A stretch of DNA of 64,000 nucleotides, from assembly GCF_002224125.1 (NCBI RefSeq), contig NZ_NCSM01000010.1, forward strand, positions 1-64,000, written 5' to 3'. Below are positions 25,286 to 34,494 of the stretch, piece after piece (within the stretch, counting starts at the first letter, position 1; each line of letters opens with the position of its first letter). The position numbers and the translations under genes were made by a program. The notes beneath the pieces are model-generated. The model was not told where the DNA came from and made no database searches. It saw only the letters and a program-made list of their open reading frames with translations. Source of the DNA: Streptomyces sp. NBS 14/10 (GTDB lineage Bacteria; Actinomycetota; Actinomycetes; Streptomycetales; Streptomycetaceae).

Positions 25286-26930
25286 GCTGCGTGACTTCCA
25301 GCTCGCCGTCCGCGTAACGCCTGCGGATGACCTTCTTGTCGAACTTCCCGACGCTCGTCTTCGGCACCTCCTCGATCAGCGCCCAGCGCTCCGGCAGCTG
25401 CCAGTGCGCGACCCGCTCCGCGAGGAACGCCCGAAGCGCCTCGTAACCGACGCCGGAACCGTCCTTGAGCACCACTGTCGCCAGCGGGCGCTCCCCCCAC
25501 TTCTCGTCCGGCACTGCCACCACCGCCGCCTCGGCGACATCGGGGTGGGCCATCAGGTGGTTCTCCAGCTCCACCGACGAAATCCACTCACCGCCCGACT
25601 TGATGACGTCCTTCGCCCGGTCCGTCAGCGTCAGGAAGCCGTCCTCCGTTATGGCGCCGACATCGCCGGTCTTCAGCCAGCCGTCCGGCGTGAACTTGTC
25701 CTCCGGGCGGAAGGGCTCGCCCTCGGCCCCGCCGAAGTACGCGCCCGCGATCCACGGGCCGCGCACCTCCAGTTCGCCCACCGATGTGCCGTCCAAGGGC
25801 ACGAGCTCGCCGTCGGCCGAGGTCAGCCGGTACTCCACCGAAGCCGGGAACAGGCCCTGGGACTCCCGGTACCGCCACTCCTCCTCCGCAGTGAGACCAG
25901 CGGGCGGATGGGCCACGGACCCGAGCGGCGAGAGCTCCGTCATGCCCCACGCGTGCACGACCCGGATGCCGTGCCGCTCCTCGAACGCCCTCATCAGGGA
26001 TGGCGGGCAGGCCGCCCCGCCGATGTAGACCTCGCGCAGACTGGACACGTCTCGCGGCCTCGCATCGAGCTCGGCCAGCAGCCCCTGCCAGATGGTGGGG
26101 ACGGCGGCGCTGACGGTGGGCCGGACCGCTTCGATCATGTCGGCGAGCGGTCCGGGCTGCAGAAAGCGGTCGGGCATCAGGATCGAGGCGCCCGTCATGA
26201 AGGCGGAGTGCGTGGTGCCCCACGCGTTCGCATGGAACATCGGCACCACAGGCAACACCATCTCCTTCCCCGACATGCCGAAGCCCTCAACGCTGTTGAT
26301 CTGCATCGAGTGCAGGTAGATCGAACGGTGGCTGTAGGCCACACCCTTGGGGTCGCCGGTCGTGCCGGAGGTGTAGCACAGCGCCGCCGCCCGGCGCTCG
26401 TCGATGACGGGCCACGGGTAGCGCACGGGACGGCCCTCGATCAGCTCCTCGTAGTCGTGGACGGTTGCCCGGCAGCCGTCCAGTACGGAACGGTCTCCCG
26501 GCCCGGCGACGACCACGTGCTCGACGGACTTCAGCCCCGGCAGAAGCGGGGCGAGCAGCGGCAGCAGCGAGCCGTTGACGATGATCACGCGGTCGGCGGC
26601 GTGATTGACGACCCAGGTCAGCTGGGCGGCGGGCAGACGCAGATTGAGGGTGTGCAGTACGGCGCCCATCGAGGGCACCGCCAGATACGCCTCCAGATGC
26701 TCACAGTTGTTCCACATGAGCGAGCCCACGACCTGGCCCTCTTCGACGCCGAGCTCATCGTGCAGGGCGTTCGCGAGCTGGATGGACCGCAGGCCCACCT
26801 CGTGGAAAGTACGGCGCTGCGGCTCGCCGTCACCGGTCCAGGTGACGACCTGTGCCTTGCCATGCGCGAGCGCCCCATGGACGAGGATGCGGGTCACGGT
26901 CAGCGGTACGTCCTGCATCGTGCTGAACAC
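25278..26930 (-). CDS. Long-chain fatty acid-CoA ligase (AMP-binding)
   Basis: GTG 26930 has GGAGG at five bases. The 550-residue protein has the adenylation motifs [11 protein letters not shown] (about 190), [11 protein letters not shown] (about 330), GWLKTGDVG (about 420), the [13 protein letters not shown] hinge and the catalytic Lys in [11 protein letters not shown] near the C-terminus. It activates a fatty or other carboxylic acid to its CoA ester through an acyl-AMP. Its location beside a steroid side-chain-type operon suggests, but does not show, a lipid-catabolic substrate. Confidence 0.9.
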   Translation of the reverse strand: MFSTMQDVPLTVTRILVHGALAHGKAQVVTWTGDGEPQRRTFHEVGLRSIQLANALHDELGVEEGQVVGSLMWNNCEHLEAYLAVPSMGAVLHTLNLRLPAAQLTWVVNHAADRVIIVNGSLLPLLAPLLPGLKSVEHVVVAGPGDRSVLDGCRATVHDYEELIEGRPVRYPWPVIDERRAAALCYTSGTTGDPKGVAYSHRSIYLHSMQINSVEGFGMSGKEMVLPVVPMFHANAWGTTHSAFMTGASILMPDRFLQPGPLADMIEAVRPTVSAAVPTIWQGLLAELDARPRDVSSLREVYIGGAACPPSLMRAFEERHGIRVVHAWGMTELSPLGSVAHPPAGLTAEEEWRYRESQGLFPASVEYRLTSADGELVPLDGTSVGELEVRGPWIAGAYFGGAEGEPFRPEDKFTPDGWLKTGDVGAITEDGFLTLTDRAKDVIKSGGEWISSVELENHLMAHPDVAEAAVVAVPDEKWGERPLATVVLKDGSGVGYEALRAFLAERVAHWQLPERWALIEEVPKTSVGKFDKKVIRRRYADGELEVTQLT

Positions 26931-27047
26931 CGGGGCCTCCAGGGTGCGGGTTTACGCGCGGGTCAAGGTGTCCGCCGATTGTGCAGCCGACCGGGCGGTA
27001 TGTCACTACTCGGTGGTGACCACACCGGACCCGCTCCCCTGGCCGGG

Positions 27048-27164
27048 CAGATGGCTCAGGCAAGTGGCTCAAGCCGGTGGCTCAGGCAGGTGGCTCAAGC
27101 AGGTGGCTCAAGCAGGTGGCTCAAGCAGGTGGCTCAAGCAGGTGGCTCAAGCAGGTGGCTCAGG
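27048..27164. repeat. 13-bp tandem repeat x9 starting at a stop codon
   Basis: Nine units of caggtggctcaag or close variants fill 27048-27164; six central and right units are nearly identical. The TGA stop of the minus-strand sigma gene (27160-27162) is part of the rightmost unit, so the array begins at the gene end. It occupies half of the gap to the acyl-CoA ligase start. Confidence 0.95.
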
Positions 27165-27690
27165 CAGCCCGGGTGAGGGCCGGGTCCTCGCGCAGTTTGC
27201 CGAGGGCGCGCGAGACGGCGCTCTTGACCGTGCCCACGGACACTCCCAGCACCTCGGCCGTCTGAGCCTCGCTCAGGTCCTCGTAATACCTGAGGACGAC
27301 CATGGCCCGCTGCCGGTCCGGCAGCCGCAGCACCGCACGCCACATCGCGTCCCGCAACACCTGCTGTTCGGCCGGGTCCGGAGCGGGGACCGGATCCGGC
27401 TCGGGCATCTCCTCGCACACAAACTCGTCGACCTTGCGCTTACGCCACTGCGAGGTCCGCGTGTTCACCAACGCCCGGCGGACATAACCGTCCAGCGCGT
27501 TGTGGTCCTCTATCCGCTCCCACGCCAGATACGTCTTGGCCAGCGCGGTCTGCAGCAGGTCCTCCGCGTCCCAGGCGTTCGCGCTCAACGCGCGGGCGGT
27601 GCGCAGCAGCACCGGCCCGCGCGCCCGCACATACGACGCGAAGCACGGGAACGCGGCGGTGGACGCGCCGTTGCACACACTCGTGGTCAT
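27160..27690 (-). CDS. ECF sigma factor, SigE-family type
   Basis: ATG 27690 gives 176 residues. Region 2 (YVRARGPVLLRTARALSANAWDAEDLLQTALAKTYLAWERI) and region 4 (AVLRLPDRQRAMVVLRYYEDLSEAQTAEVLGVSVGTVKSAVSRALGKL) are complete, with a linker containing DEFVCEEMPEPDP between them. No anti-sigma gene is adjacent. The close GGGAGG before ATG gives poor spacing, so a start slightly upstream is possible. Confidence 0.85.
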   Translation of the reverse strand: MTTSVCNGASTAAFPCFASYVRARGPVLLRTARALSANAWDAEDLLQTALAKTYLAWERIEDHNALDGYVRRALVNTRTSQWRKRKVDEFVCEEMPEPDPVPAPDPAEQQVLRDAMWRAVLRLPDRQRAMVVLRYYEDLSEAQTAEVLGVSVGTVKSAVSRALGKLREDPALTRAA

Positions 27691-27854
27691 ACCTCCCACG
27701 CTAGGAGCGGGCCGCGGGCCGGGGATCGGCCGTAAGTGCCGAAGCCGCCTCACCCTCAGGTTGTAGGGGTAGGGCTGGCACCACCTCCTGCGGGGGGAGG
27801 GGCGGCGCAGACGACGTCAGGGTTGTGCCCCAAGGGTGGGATGGGGCGGGGGAG

Positions 27855-28784
27855 TCAGCCGATGATCGCCACGGGTGCGTCGACCTTGTTGCGGTCGATA
27901 TGCAAGGTCCGGCCGCCGTGCTTCTCGGTGACATTGCCTACGTACTGGTGGATACGGCGGTGCGGATGCCAGGCGCTCTTGGGCAGGACCGGTTCACCGG
28001 ACAGTGACGCCTTCCCGCTCCACCGCGCGAACCACATCACGGAGGGGAGGTGGTGTTTACCGGCCTCCCGGGCCTTCTCCAGATGCAGCACCCCCGACTC
28101 GGCGCTGCTGTAGAAGCCCGGGAAGTAGCCGTGTGAGCGCACTTCACGGCACCAGCCGCGAATGAAGGAGAGGGTGGTCTTGGCACAGCTGGTGCGCGTC
28201 TGGTCGTACGCCTCCATGTCGAGGTAGAGCGCGCTGCGCTTCTTGATGGCCAGCGCCTTGGCACGCTTGACCGCGTCCTTGCCTTCCTCGCGCCCCTGCG
28301 AGGTGGGCTTGCTGCCGATGGTGACGTGCTTCTTGTTCGTGTTGCGGACGCAGGGGGACTGCGAGCCGACGTAGATGGGCAGCACCCGCCAGCCGATGTC
28401 GCGGGTCCCCCGCATCCAGGAGACGGTGAGGTTCGGCTGGTTCGGGCAGGCCCGGCCACGGCCGCCGTAGTAGACGCCGACCGCCCGGTACTTGGAGCTG
28501 TTCCAGGCGCGCAGGGTCGAGAGCGAGGGGGCATGGCAGGTGTCGAGGGCCCAGCCCTGGAAGACCTTGGCGCCCAGCGGCCGTGGGTCGGGGAGGGCCA
28601 CCGCCGGGGAGAAGCCGCGGGCTACCGCCGGGAAGGAGGCGGGGGCTGCCCCCGGGGAGGAGGCAGGGGCTGCCGCCGAGGAGGAGGCGGCGGAAGGGGC
28701 GCCGACGATCAGCGTGGCCAGCGTCGCGGACAGGCCGATCGCACATCCGACGATCTTCCATCTGATCTTCTTTCTTCGGTCCAT
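27855..28784 (-). CDS. Secreted DUF1906/Rv2525c-like glycoside-hydrolase-fold protein
   Basis: ATG 28784 begins MDRRKKIRWK then a hydrophobic signal (IVGCAIGLSATLATLIVGAPSAAS) and an Ala/Ser/Pro linker rich in ASSPGAAP-type repeats. The domain from about residue 75 (GWALDTCHAPSLSTLRAW, GVYYGG, WRVLPIYVGSQ, ALYLDMEAY, YSSAES) matches the DUF1906 TIM-barrel family of secreted proteins. Four or more Cys may form disulfides. A cell-wall carbohydrate substrate is inferred from the family. No clear ribosome binding site is visible. Confidence 0.75.
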   Translation of the reverse strand: MDRRKKIRWKIVGCAIGLSATLATLIVGAPSAASSSAAAPASSPGAAPASFPAVARGFSPAVALPDPRPLGAKVFQGWALDTCHAPSLSTLRAWNSSKYRAVGVYYGGRGRACPNQPNLTVSWMRGTRDIGWRVLPIYVGSQSPCVRNTNKKHVTIGSKPTSQGREEGKDAVKRAKALAIKKRSALYLDMEAYDQTRTSCAKTTLSFIRGWCREVRSHGYFPGFYSSAESGVLHLEKAREAGKHHLPSVMWFARWSGKASLSGEPVLPKSAWHPHRRIHQYVGNVTEKHGGRTLHIDRNKVDAPVAIIG

Positions 28785-28837
28785 ATGAGGAGTCAAAGTG
28801 CCGGTGGGGGGACCGGGCCCGCAGACACGCGCGCGGT

Positions 28838-30004
28838 TCAGCCGTCTGCCCCGATGAGCAGCCCGGATGTCGGTACCCCGGTGCCCGCCGTGACCAGGAC
28901 GCGGGCCGCGTGCGGGACCTGGTTCACGGAGGTGCCGCGTATCTGGCGGACCGCTTCGGCTATTCCGTTCATCCCGTGCAGATACGCCTCCCCGAGCTGG
29001 CCGCCATGGGTGTTGAGCGGCAGCGCGCCGTCGGCGACAAAGCCCGGGGCCTCCCCTCGCCCGCAGAAGCCGAACTCCTCCAGCTGCATCAGCACAAACG
29101 GCGTGAAGTGGTCGTAGAGGATGCCCGCGTCGATGTCGTCAGGGGTCAGCCCGCTGCTGCGCCACAGCTGGCGCGCGACCACTCCCATCTCGGGCAGGCC
29201 GGTCAGATCGTCCCGGTAGAAGCTCGTCATCTGCTCCTGCCCCCGGCCCGCGCCCTGCGCCGCGGCGGTGATCACGGCGGGCGGACGCGGCAGATCACGC
29301 GCCCGCTCGACGCTGGTGACCACGAGGGCCTGGCCGCCATCGGTCTCCTGGCAGCAGTCCAGCAGCCGCAGCGGCTCGACGATCCAGCGGGAGGCGGCGT
29401 GGTCGGCGAGGGTGATCGGCTTGCCGTAGAAGTACGCGGCCGGGTTGGTAGCGGCGTGGCGGCGGTCCATGACGGCCACATGGCCGAAGACGTCCGGAGC
29501 CAGGCCGTAGCTGTACAGATAGCGCTGCGCGGCCATGGCGACCCAGGAGGCGGGGGTCAGCAGGCCGAAGGGCAGCGCCCAGCCGAGCGCGGTGCCTTCG
29601 GCCGACGGCTCGCGGTGCTGCACCCCGGACCCGAAGCGGCGGCCGGAGCGCTCATTGAACGCGCGGTAACAGACCACCACGTCGGCGACGCCCGTAGCCA
29701 CGGCGAGCGCGGCCTGCTGGACGGTGGCGCAGGCGGCTCCCCCGCCGTAGTGGACGCGGGAGAAGAACGAGAGCTCGCCGATGCCGCACGCCTGCGCCAC
29801 GGTGATCTCGGGGCTGGTGTCCATGGTGAAGGTGACCAGCCCGTCGACGTCGGCGGGGGTGAGCCCGGCGTCGTCCAGGGCGGTCTGCACGGCCTCGACG
29901 GCCAGTTTCAGCTCGCTACGGCCGGAGTCCTTGGAGAACTCAGTGGCCCCGATGCCCACGACGGCCGCCCGGCCGCCGAGCGTGTCGGCTCCGCGGACGC
30001 TCAT
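28838..30004 (-). CDS. Ltp2-like thiolase/retro-aldolase of steroid side-chain degradation
   Basis: The 388-residue protein has the SCP2-thiolase pattern (VVGIGATEFSKDSG, HYGGGAACATVQQAALA, HGGQLGEAYLHGMNGIAEAV). In Mycobacterium tuberculosis Ltp2 works with ChsH2 to cleave the last three-carbon piece of the cholesterol side chain as propionyl-CoA. Here it is the last gene of a five-gene operon with the same gene content and overlaps the preceding MaoC gene by four bases. Assignment rests on family pattern plus operon match. Confidence 0.8.
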   Translation of the reverse strand: MSVRGADTLGGRAAVVGIGATEFSKDSGRSELKLAVEAVQTALDDAGLTPADVDGLVTFTMDTSPEITVAQACGIGELSFFSRVHYGGGAACATVQQAALAVATGVADVVVCYRAFNERSGRRFGSGVQHREPSAEGTALGWALPFGLLTPASWVAMAAQRYLYSYGLAPDVFGHVAVMDRRHAATNPAAYFYGKPITLADHAASRWIVEPLRLLDCCQETDGGQALVVTSVERARDLPRPPAVITAAAQGAGRGQEQMTSFYRDDLTGLPEMGVVARQLWRSSGLTPDDIDAGILYDHFTPFVLMQLEEFGFCGRGEAPGFVADGALPLNTHGGQLGEAYLHGMNGIAEAVRQIRGTSVNQVPHAARVLVTAGTGVPTSGLLIGADG

Positions 30005-30477
30005 CGTGCCTCCCCCTGCGGGGAGTCCGTCTCGCGCTGTGGGGAGTCCGTCTCGCGCTGTGGGGAGTCCGTCTCGCTCGCTGGGAAATCCAGGGACAGC
30101 CGCACGGTGACCTTGCCCATGACGTGGTTCCCGATGCCGTTGCGCCCGGTCACCGAGACCTCCGCGGTGCCGTCGGTGACCGCCGTGACCTGCCCGGTCA
30201 GCAGCATCTCGTCGCCGGGGTAGTTGGGTGCGCCGAGCCGGATGGCGACCTTCTGGAGCCGGGCGTGCGGCCCGAAGTGATCCGTGATGTACCGGCCGAC
30301 CAGGCCATTGGTCGTCAGGATGTTCATAAAGATGTCCGGGGAGCCCTTCTCCTTGGCCGCCTCGGCATCGTGGTGGACGTCCTGGTAGTCGCGGGAGGCG
30401 ATCGCGCCGGAGACGATGAGGGTCCGGGTGATCGGAATACGCAGCGGTGGCAGCTCGTCGCCGACGCGGACCGTCAT
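30001..30477 (-). CDS. MaoC-like hydratase, ChsH1-like, with ETDSPQR tail repeats
   Basis: The hotdog-fold hydratase pattern (SGAIASRDYQDVHHDAEAA) has the Asp and His of the family's active-site region. In the igr operon ChsH1 pairs with the MaoC part of ChsH2 to hydrate the side-chain enoyl-CoA. The C-terminus ends in three ETDSPQ(R/G) heptads encoded by a 21-bp tandem repeat (about 30020-30082), which probably lies outside the fold. Both ends overlap the neighbouring genes (ATGA). Confidence 0.78.
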   Translation of the reverse strand: MTVRVGDELPPLRIPITRTLIVSGAIASRDYQDVHHDAEAAKEKGSPDIFMNILTTNGLVGRYITDHFGPHARLQKVAIRLGAPNYPGDEMLLTGQVTAVTDGTAEVSVTGRNGIGNHVMGKVTVRLSLDFPASETDSPQRETDSPQRETDSPQGEAR

Positions 30478-31736
30478 CCGGCCACCCCCGTCAGCTCATC
30501 GCCCAGCTCGGCCAGGAGCGCGGGCGCCGGTCCGAGATACGCGTCCAGCTGTCGGCCCCACAGAAAGTGCCGGTGGACCGGGTGCTCCACATCGGCGCCG
30601 ATGCCGCCGTGCAGATGCTGGCCCGAGTGCACCACCCGCTTGCCCGCCTCACAGGCCCACCAGGCCGTGGTGAGCGCATGGGTGGCGGCGGGCAGGCCCT
30701 GGTCGTAGCGCCAGGCCGCCTCGTACGCCGTGACCCGGATGGCCTCGGTGTCCATATGAGCGTCCGCCGCGCGCATCAGCACGCCCTGATGGGTGGAGAG
30801 CGGGCGGCCGAACTGCTCGCGGACCGCGGTGTGGTGGACCACCCGGTCGAGCGAGCCCCGGCAGACCCCGGCCTGCAGCCCGGCGAACGCGGCGCGGGCC
30901 CGGCCGAGCACATCGGCATGGGTCCCCTCGCCCCCAAGCAGCTCGGCGGGCACGTCGTCCAAGGTCAGCCGGCCCGCCGCCCACGGCGCGGTGGTCTCAA
31001 CGGCCTCGACCAGAGCCGCGCCGACCCCATCCGCGGCGGTCCCGTCCGCCTCGGTCCCGGCGGCTTCGGTCCTGCTGTCTGCGGTCCCGCTGCCTTCGGC
31101 CCCGCCGCCCTCGGTCCCGCCGCCTTCAGTCCTGTCGGCTTCGGTCCCGGCGGCGTGGACGTCGACCAGGAAGCAGCGCGGCTCCGCCCGTAACCCCGCA
31201 GAGGCCGCAGGGCCCGCGTCCGTACCCTGGGCCGCCTCCGCCTCATGGCCCGCCCCCGCCTCATGGGCCCACACCACGACATCGGCCGGCACCAGGACAT
31301 GGGTCGCCGCCCGGAGCCAGGGCACGGCAGGGAAGGCGCCGCTCAGCCGCCAGCCATGCGCCGTCCGACGAGCGGTGGCCACCCCCGAGCCGAACGCGCC
31401 CGTCGCTACCGCGGTGCCCTCCCGCAGGGCGGGCAGCAGCCGGTCTCGCTGCTCCGCCGTGCCATGGACGGCCACCGGCAGCACTCCGTACGCACATGTC
31501 ACCGCGAGCGGCACCTGGGCGGTGGTCCTGCCCTGCTCCTCCAGCAGCAGAACGAGCCCGACCAGGCCGATCTCCTCCACAGCGGCCGGAAGCCCCGCGG
31601 CGCACAGCGCCTTCCACAGCTCGGCGTCAGTGCCGGTGCCGAGAGCGGACAGCCGCTCGTGGGTGGACAGGTCGCCGAAGATCTCCGCCGCCAGCTCGCG
31701 CGCGGCTCCCTGCTCCACGGTGGGCGCGAAGTCCAT
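30474..31736 (-). CDS. Acyl-CoA dehydrogenase subunit, FadE28/ChsE1-like
   Basis: ATG 31736 overlaps the previous stop. The 420-residue protein shows the acyl-CoA dehydrogenase helical frame at its C-terminus (VREQFGRPLSTHQGVLMRAADAHMD, GQHLHGGIGADVEHPVHRHF). In M. tuberculosis FadE28 forms a heterotetramer with FadE29 and neither works alone. Residues about 193-237 are an Ala/Gly/Thr/Glu-rich insert from a 15-bp tandem repeat, absent from usual family members, which probably forms a surface loop. Confidence 0.78.
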   Translation of the reverse strand: MDFAPTVEQGAARELAAEIFGDLSTHERLSALGTGTDAELWKALCAAGLPAAVEEIGLVGLVLLLEEQGRTTAQVPLAVTCAYGVLPVAVHGTAEQRDRLLPALREGTAVATGAFGSGVATARRTAHGWRLSGAFPAVPWLRAATHVLVPADVVVWAHEAGAGHEAEAAQGTDAGPAASAGLRAEPRCFLVDVHAAGTEADRTEGGGTEGGGAEGSGTADSRTEAAGTEADGTAADGVGAALVEAVETTAPWAAGRLTLDDVPAELLGGEGTHADVLGRARAAFAGLQAGVCRGSLDRVVHHTAVREQFGRPLSTHQGVLMRAADAHMDTEAIRVTAYEAAWRYDQGLPAATHALTTAWWACEAGKRVVHSGQHLHGGIGADVEHPVHRHFLWGRQLDAYLGPAPALLAELGDELTGVAG

Positions 31737-32734
31737 CAGGCCACCGCCCCTCGGAAGGCGGGAAGCTCCAAGTCGGCGTCCACGCGGATGAACTCCAGCT
31801 CGACGGGCATCCCGATGCGGACCTTGTCGTACGGCACCCCCGTGATGTTGCTGATCATCCGCACCCCTTCCGCGAGCTCGATCAGGCCTACGGCGTACGG
31901 AGGGTCGAAGGCCGGGAACGGCGGGTGGTGCATGACGACATAGCTGAACACCGTCCCGCCGCCCGACGCCTCGACCGTCTCCCACTCCTGGCAGCCGCAC
32001 GCACCGCATCCGGGGAGCCAGGGGAAGCGGAGTGCCCCGCAGTCCGTGCAGCGCTGGATGAGCAGTCTGTGCTCGGCGACCCCCGCCCAGAAGCCGGCGT
32101 TGTCACGGTTGATCACGGGGCGCGGCCGCCGCGCCTCCTTCACCTCGGCTGTCCGCTCCTTCGCTGTCCGCTCCTTCCCCGCCGATGTCCGCCGCGCCGG
32201 GGCGTACTTGAGGATGCGGAAGCGGTGTTTTCCGACCAGCTCCCCACCGGCCCGGATGTCCATACGCGTCGTGACGAAATGGCCGGAGCCCAGTTTGGTG
32301 GTCTTGCGGGGCGAGACCGACTCGATCACCGCGTCGAAGGTGATCCGATCGCCCGACCGCAAAGGGCGCAGATACTCCTGCTCGCAGTCCGTGGCGACAA
32401 CCGAGGTGCAGCCCGCCCCGTCGAGGAGGGCCAACAGCTCGTCGTACGCCTCGGACCGAGCCGAGCCGCCCACGTGGCCGGACAGCCCGCCCATCGTCCA
32501 CACCTGCAGCATCGTCGGCGGTGCGATGGCCGGATAGGCGGGGTTGGTGTCGCCCATCGCCTCGCACCAGTGCCTGATCATCGCCTCGTTGACCGGATCC
32601 TTGCCCTCGCCCCCGGACGCGGCCGCCCGGCCCTCGTACGCCCGCAGCCGCCCATAAAAGTCATCAGCGCCGGAGCCACCGCCAGCCGTCCGCTCACCAG
32701 CAGCCCCCTCACCGACCGTCCGCTCATCGGTCAT
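31736..32734 (-). CDS. MaoC-DUF35 fusion, ChsH2-like
   Basis: The N-terminal 180 residues form a MaoC-type domain (MIRHWCEAMGDTNPAYP, YLRPLRSGDRITFDAVIESV). The C-terminal half is a DUF35 domain with zinc-ribbon Cys (CTDCGALRFPWLPGCGACGC) and OB fold. This is the domain order of ChsH2 (Rv3542c), whose MaoC part hydrates enoyl-CoA with ChsH1 while its DUF35 part binds Ltp2. It overlaps both neighbours. An Arg/Lys/Glu-rich stretch with KERTAKERTAE joins the halves. Confidence 0.8.
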   Translation of the reverse strand: MTDERTVGEGAAGERTAGGGSGADDFYGRLRAYEGRAAASGGEGKDPVNEAMIRHWCEAMGDTNPAYPAIAPPTMLQVWTMGGLSGHVGGSARSEAYDELLALLDGAGCTSVVATDCEQEYLRPLRSGDRITFDAVIESVSPRKTTKLGSGHFVTTRMDIRAGGELVGKHRFRILKYAPARRTSAGKERTAKERTAEVKEARRPRPVINRDNAGFWAGVAEHRLLIQRCTDCGALRFPWLPGCGACGCQEWETVEASGGGTVFSYVVMHHPPFPAFDPPYAVGLIELAEGVRMISNITGVPYDKVRIGMPVELEFIRVDADLELPAFRGAVA

Positions 32735-33900
32735 CGCTGCCCCCGCCGCATGCCGAGGCGCATCGTGGCCACGATTTCCCGCTGTACCTCACTCGCACCG
32801 CCCCCGAAGGTGTTGATCTGCGCGGCCCGGTTCATCCGCTCGAGCTCGCCGTCGCCGAACGCGCCCGGCGATCCCGCCCGGATCAGCCCCGCTTCCCCCA
32901 CAATCTCCTGACACATCCTGTACACCTCGACGGCGCTTTCGGTTCCCGCGAACTTGACTCCGCTCGCATCGCCCGGGCTCAGCGTCCCCGTCCCCACATC
33001 CCCCACCAGCCGCCAGTTGAGCAGCCGGGTGGCCGCCAGCCGGGCGTGCGCCTCCGCGAGCCGGGACCGCACCCAGGGCTGGTCGGCGGGGCGCACACCG
33101 GTCTGCGGATCCGGCGTGCGGGCATGGGCGAGCGCCGCCTCGTAGAAGTCCTCGGCCTGCATACCGATGGCGGCGAGCGCGACCCGCTCGTGGTTGAGCT
33201 GGTTGGTGATCAGTCCCCAGCCGCCGTTCTCCTCGCCCACGAGGTGGTCGGCCGGGACGCGGACCGAGTCGTAGTACGTCGCTGTGGTGGTCAGCCCCGC
33301 CACCGTCTCGATCGGCGTCCAGGAGAAGCCGGGAGTGTCGGTCGGCACCAGGATGATGGAGATGCCTTCGTGTTTGCGGGCCGCCGGGTCAGTGCGGCAG
33401 GCCAGCCAGATCCAGTCGGCGTTGTGCGCGTTGCTGGTGAAGGTCTTGGCCCCGTCGATCAGCCACTCGTCGCCGTCCCGCACGGCCCTGGTGCGCAGGG
33501 AGGCGAGGTCCGTGCCGGCCTCCGGCTCCGAATAGCCGATGGCGAAGACGACTTCGCCGCTGAGGATGCGCGGCAGGAAGGTCCGCTTCTGCTCCTCGGT
33601 GCCGTACTTCATCAGCGTCGGGCCGACGGTGTTGAGCGTGACCATGGAGACCGGAGCGCCCGCCCGGTACGCCTCGTCGAAGAAGACGAACTGCTCGTCG
33701 GGCCCGCGCCCTTGGCCGCCGTACTCGACGGGCCAGCCGAGCCCCAGCAGACCGTCGGCACCGATGCGCCGCAGCAGTTGCCGCTGCAGGGCCGGGTCAT
33801 TCGGCAGCGCGGCACGCGTCTCGGGGGTGATCAGATCGTGGAAGTAGCCGCGGAGTTCCTCTCGCAGCCGCCGCTGGCGGGGGGTGGGGGCGAGGTGCAT
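32731..33900 (-). CDS. Acyl-CoA dehydrogenase subunit, FadE29/ChsE2-like
   Basis: ATG 33900 has AAGGGGAG upstream and is preferred over longer starts; 389 residues match FadE29 length (387). Visible motifs are VFAIGYSEPEAGTDLASL and WLIDGAKTFTSNAHNADWIW near the flavin, and the C-terminal INTFGGGASEVQREIVA. It heads the five-gene operon (chsE2, chsH2, chsE1, chsH1, ltp2 order), with a 13-bp palindrome 55-70 bases upstream. It probably oxidises the shortened side-chain acyl-CoA together with the FadE28-like partner. Confidence 0.82.
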   Translation of the reverse strand: MHLAPTPRQRRLREELRGYFHDLITPETRAALPNDPALQRQLLRRIGADGLLGLGWPVEYGGQGRGPDEQFVFFDEAYRAGAPVSMVTLNTVGPTLMKYGTEEQKRTFLPRILSGEVVFAIGYSEPEAGTDLASLRTRAVRDGDEWLIDGAKTFTSNAHNADWIWLACRTDPAARKHEGISIILVPTDTPGFSWTPIETVAGLTTTATYYDSVRVPADHLVGEENGGWGLITNQLNHERVALAAIGMQAEDFYEAALAHARTPDPQTGVRPADQPWVRSRLAEAHARLAATRLLNWRLVGDVGTGTLSPGDASGVKFAGTESAVEVYRMCQEIVGEAGLIRAGSPGAFGDGELERMNRAAQINTFGGGASEVQREIVATMRLGMRRGQR

Positions 33901-33954
33901 GGGCAGCGGTCTCCCCTTCGCTCGACGGCGTCGCACATCCAGGCCGAAAGCTTT

Positions 33955-33972
33955 CTGACTATCTGTCAGATA
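33955..33972. promoter_or_regulatory. Overlapping palindromes upstream of the side-chain operon
   Basis: CTGAC-TATCT-GTCAG (33955-33969) overlaps TATCTG-T-CAGATA (33960-33972). These dyads sit at promoter distance from the first gene and resemble TetR-type operators. They differ from the mycobacterial KstR motif (TnnAACnnGTTnnA), so a different regulator is likely. No regulator gene is adjacent. Confidence 0.55.
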
Positions 33973-34494
33973 ATTCGACGCTGTCAAGGTCGCGCGACCG
34001 CGGACAAGGCGGTGCGGCGGCACCCCAGTACCACCGCACGGCCGTATGACCTCAACCGTCCCCTGGAATCAATGAATCACTTCCTCCACGGTCGACAAGA
34101 GTCGGAGAGACGCGCAACCAGAGTTGCCCAGCCGATCATCGGCGAACCACACAACCCGGCTCATTACCACGCAAGCATGATTGAGGTGCGTGAGCGCAGC
34201 GCGCGTGGCGAGGGCGCGCGGAACGTTTAAAAGGGCTCGCCTACCTCTTACTTTCGGCCACCATCAGGGGCGACACCGCCCCCACGATCCCAAGTTGTAC
34301 AGAAAGTGACCTGTGCGCTACGCGTTTCAGTGGGACTATCGTGAGGGCGCGACGAGACGCTCCGTGAGGGGATGGCACGGCCACTGGTCGGCGCTTCCGC
34401 ACCCAGGCGGACAGTGAATCCGGTTTCCCGCTCTCCCCATGACCGGACGCTCGGCAACCGTGACAGCTACACCAAGGCGGGACCAGGGGGAGCC
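33973..34494. other. Intergenic region between side-chain operon and membrane protein
   Basis: No gene is supported. The stretch is less G+C-rich near 34230-34330 and probably holds the promoter of the 34495 gene. In-frame sequence from ATG 34372 continues into that gene, so an N-terminal extension is possible. Confidence 0.4.
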
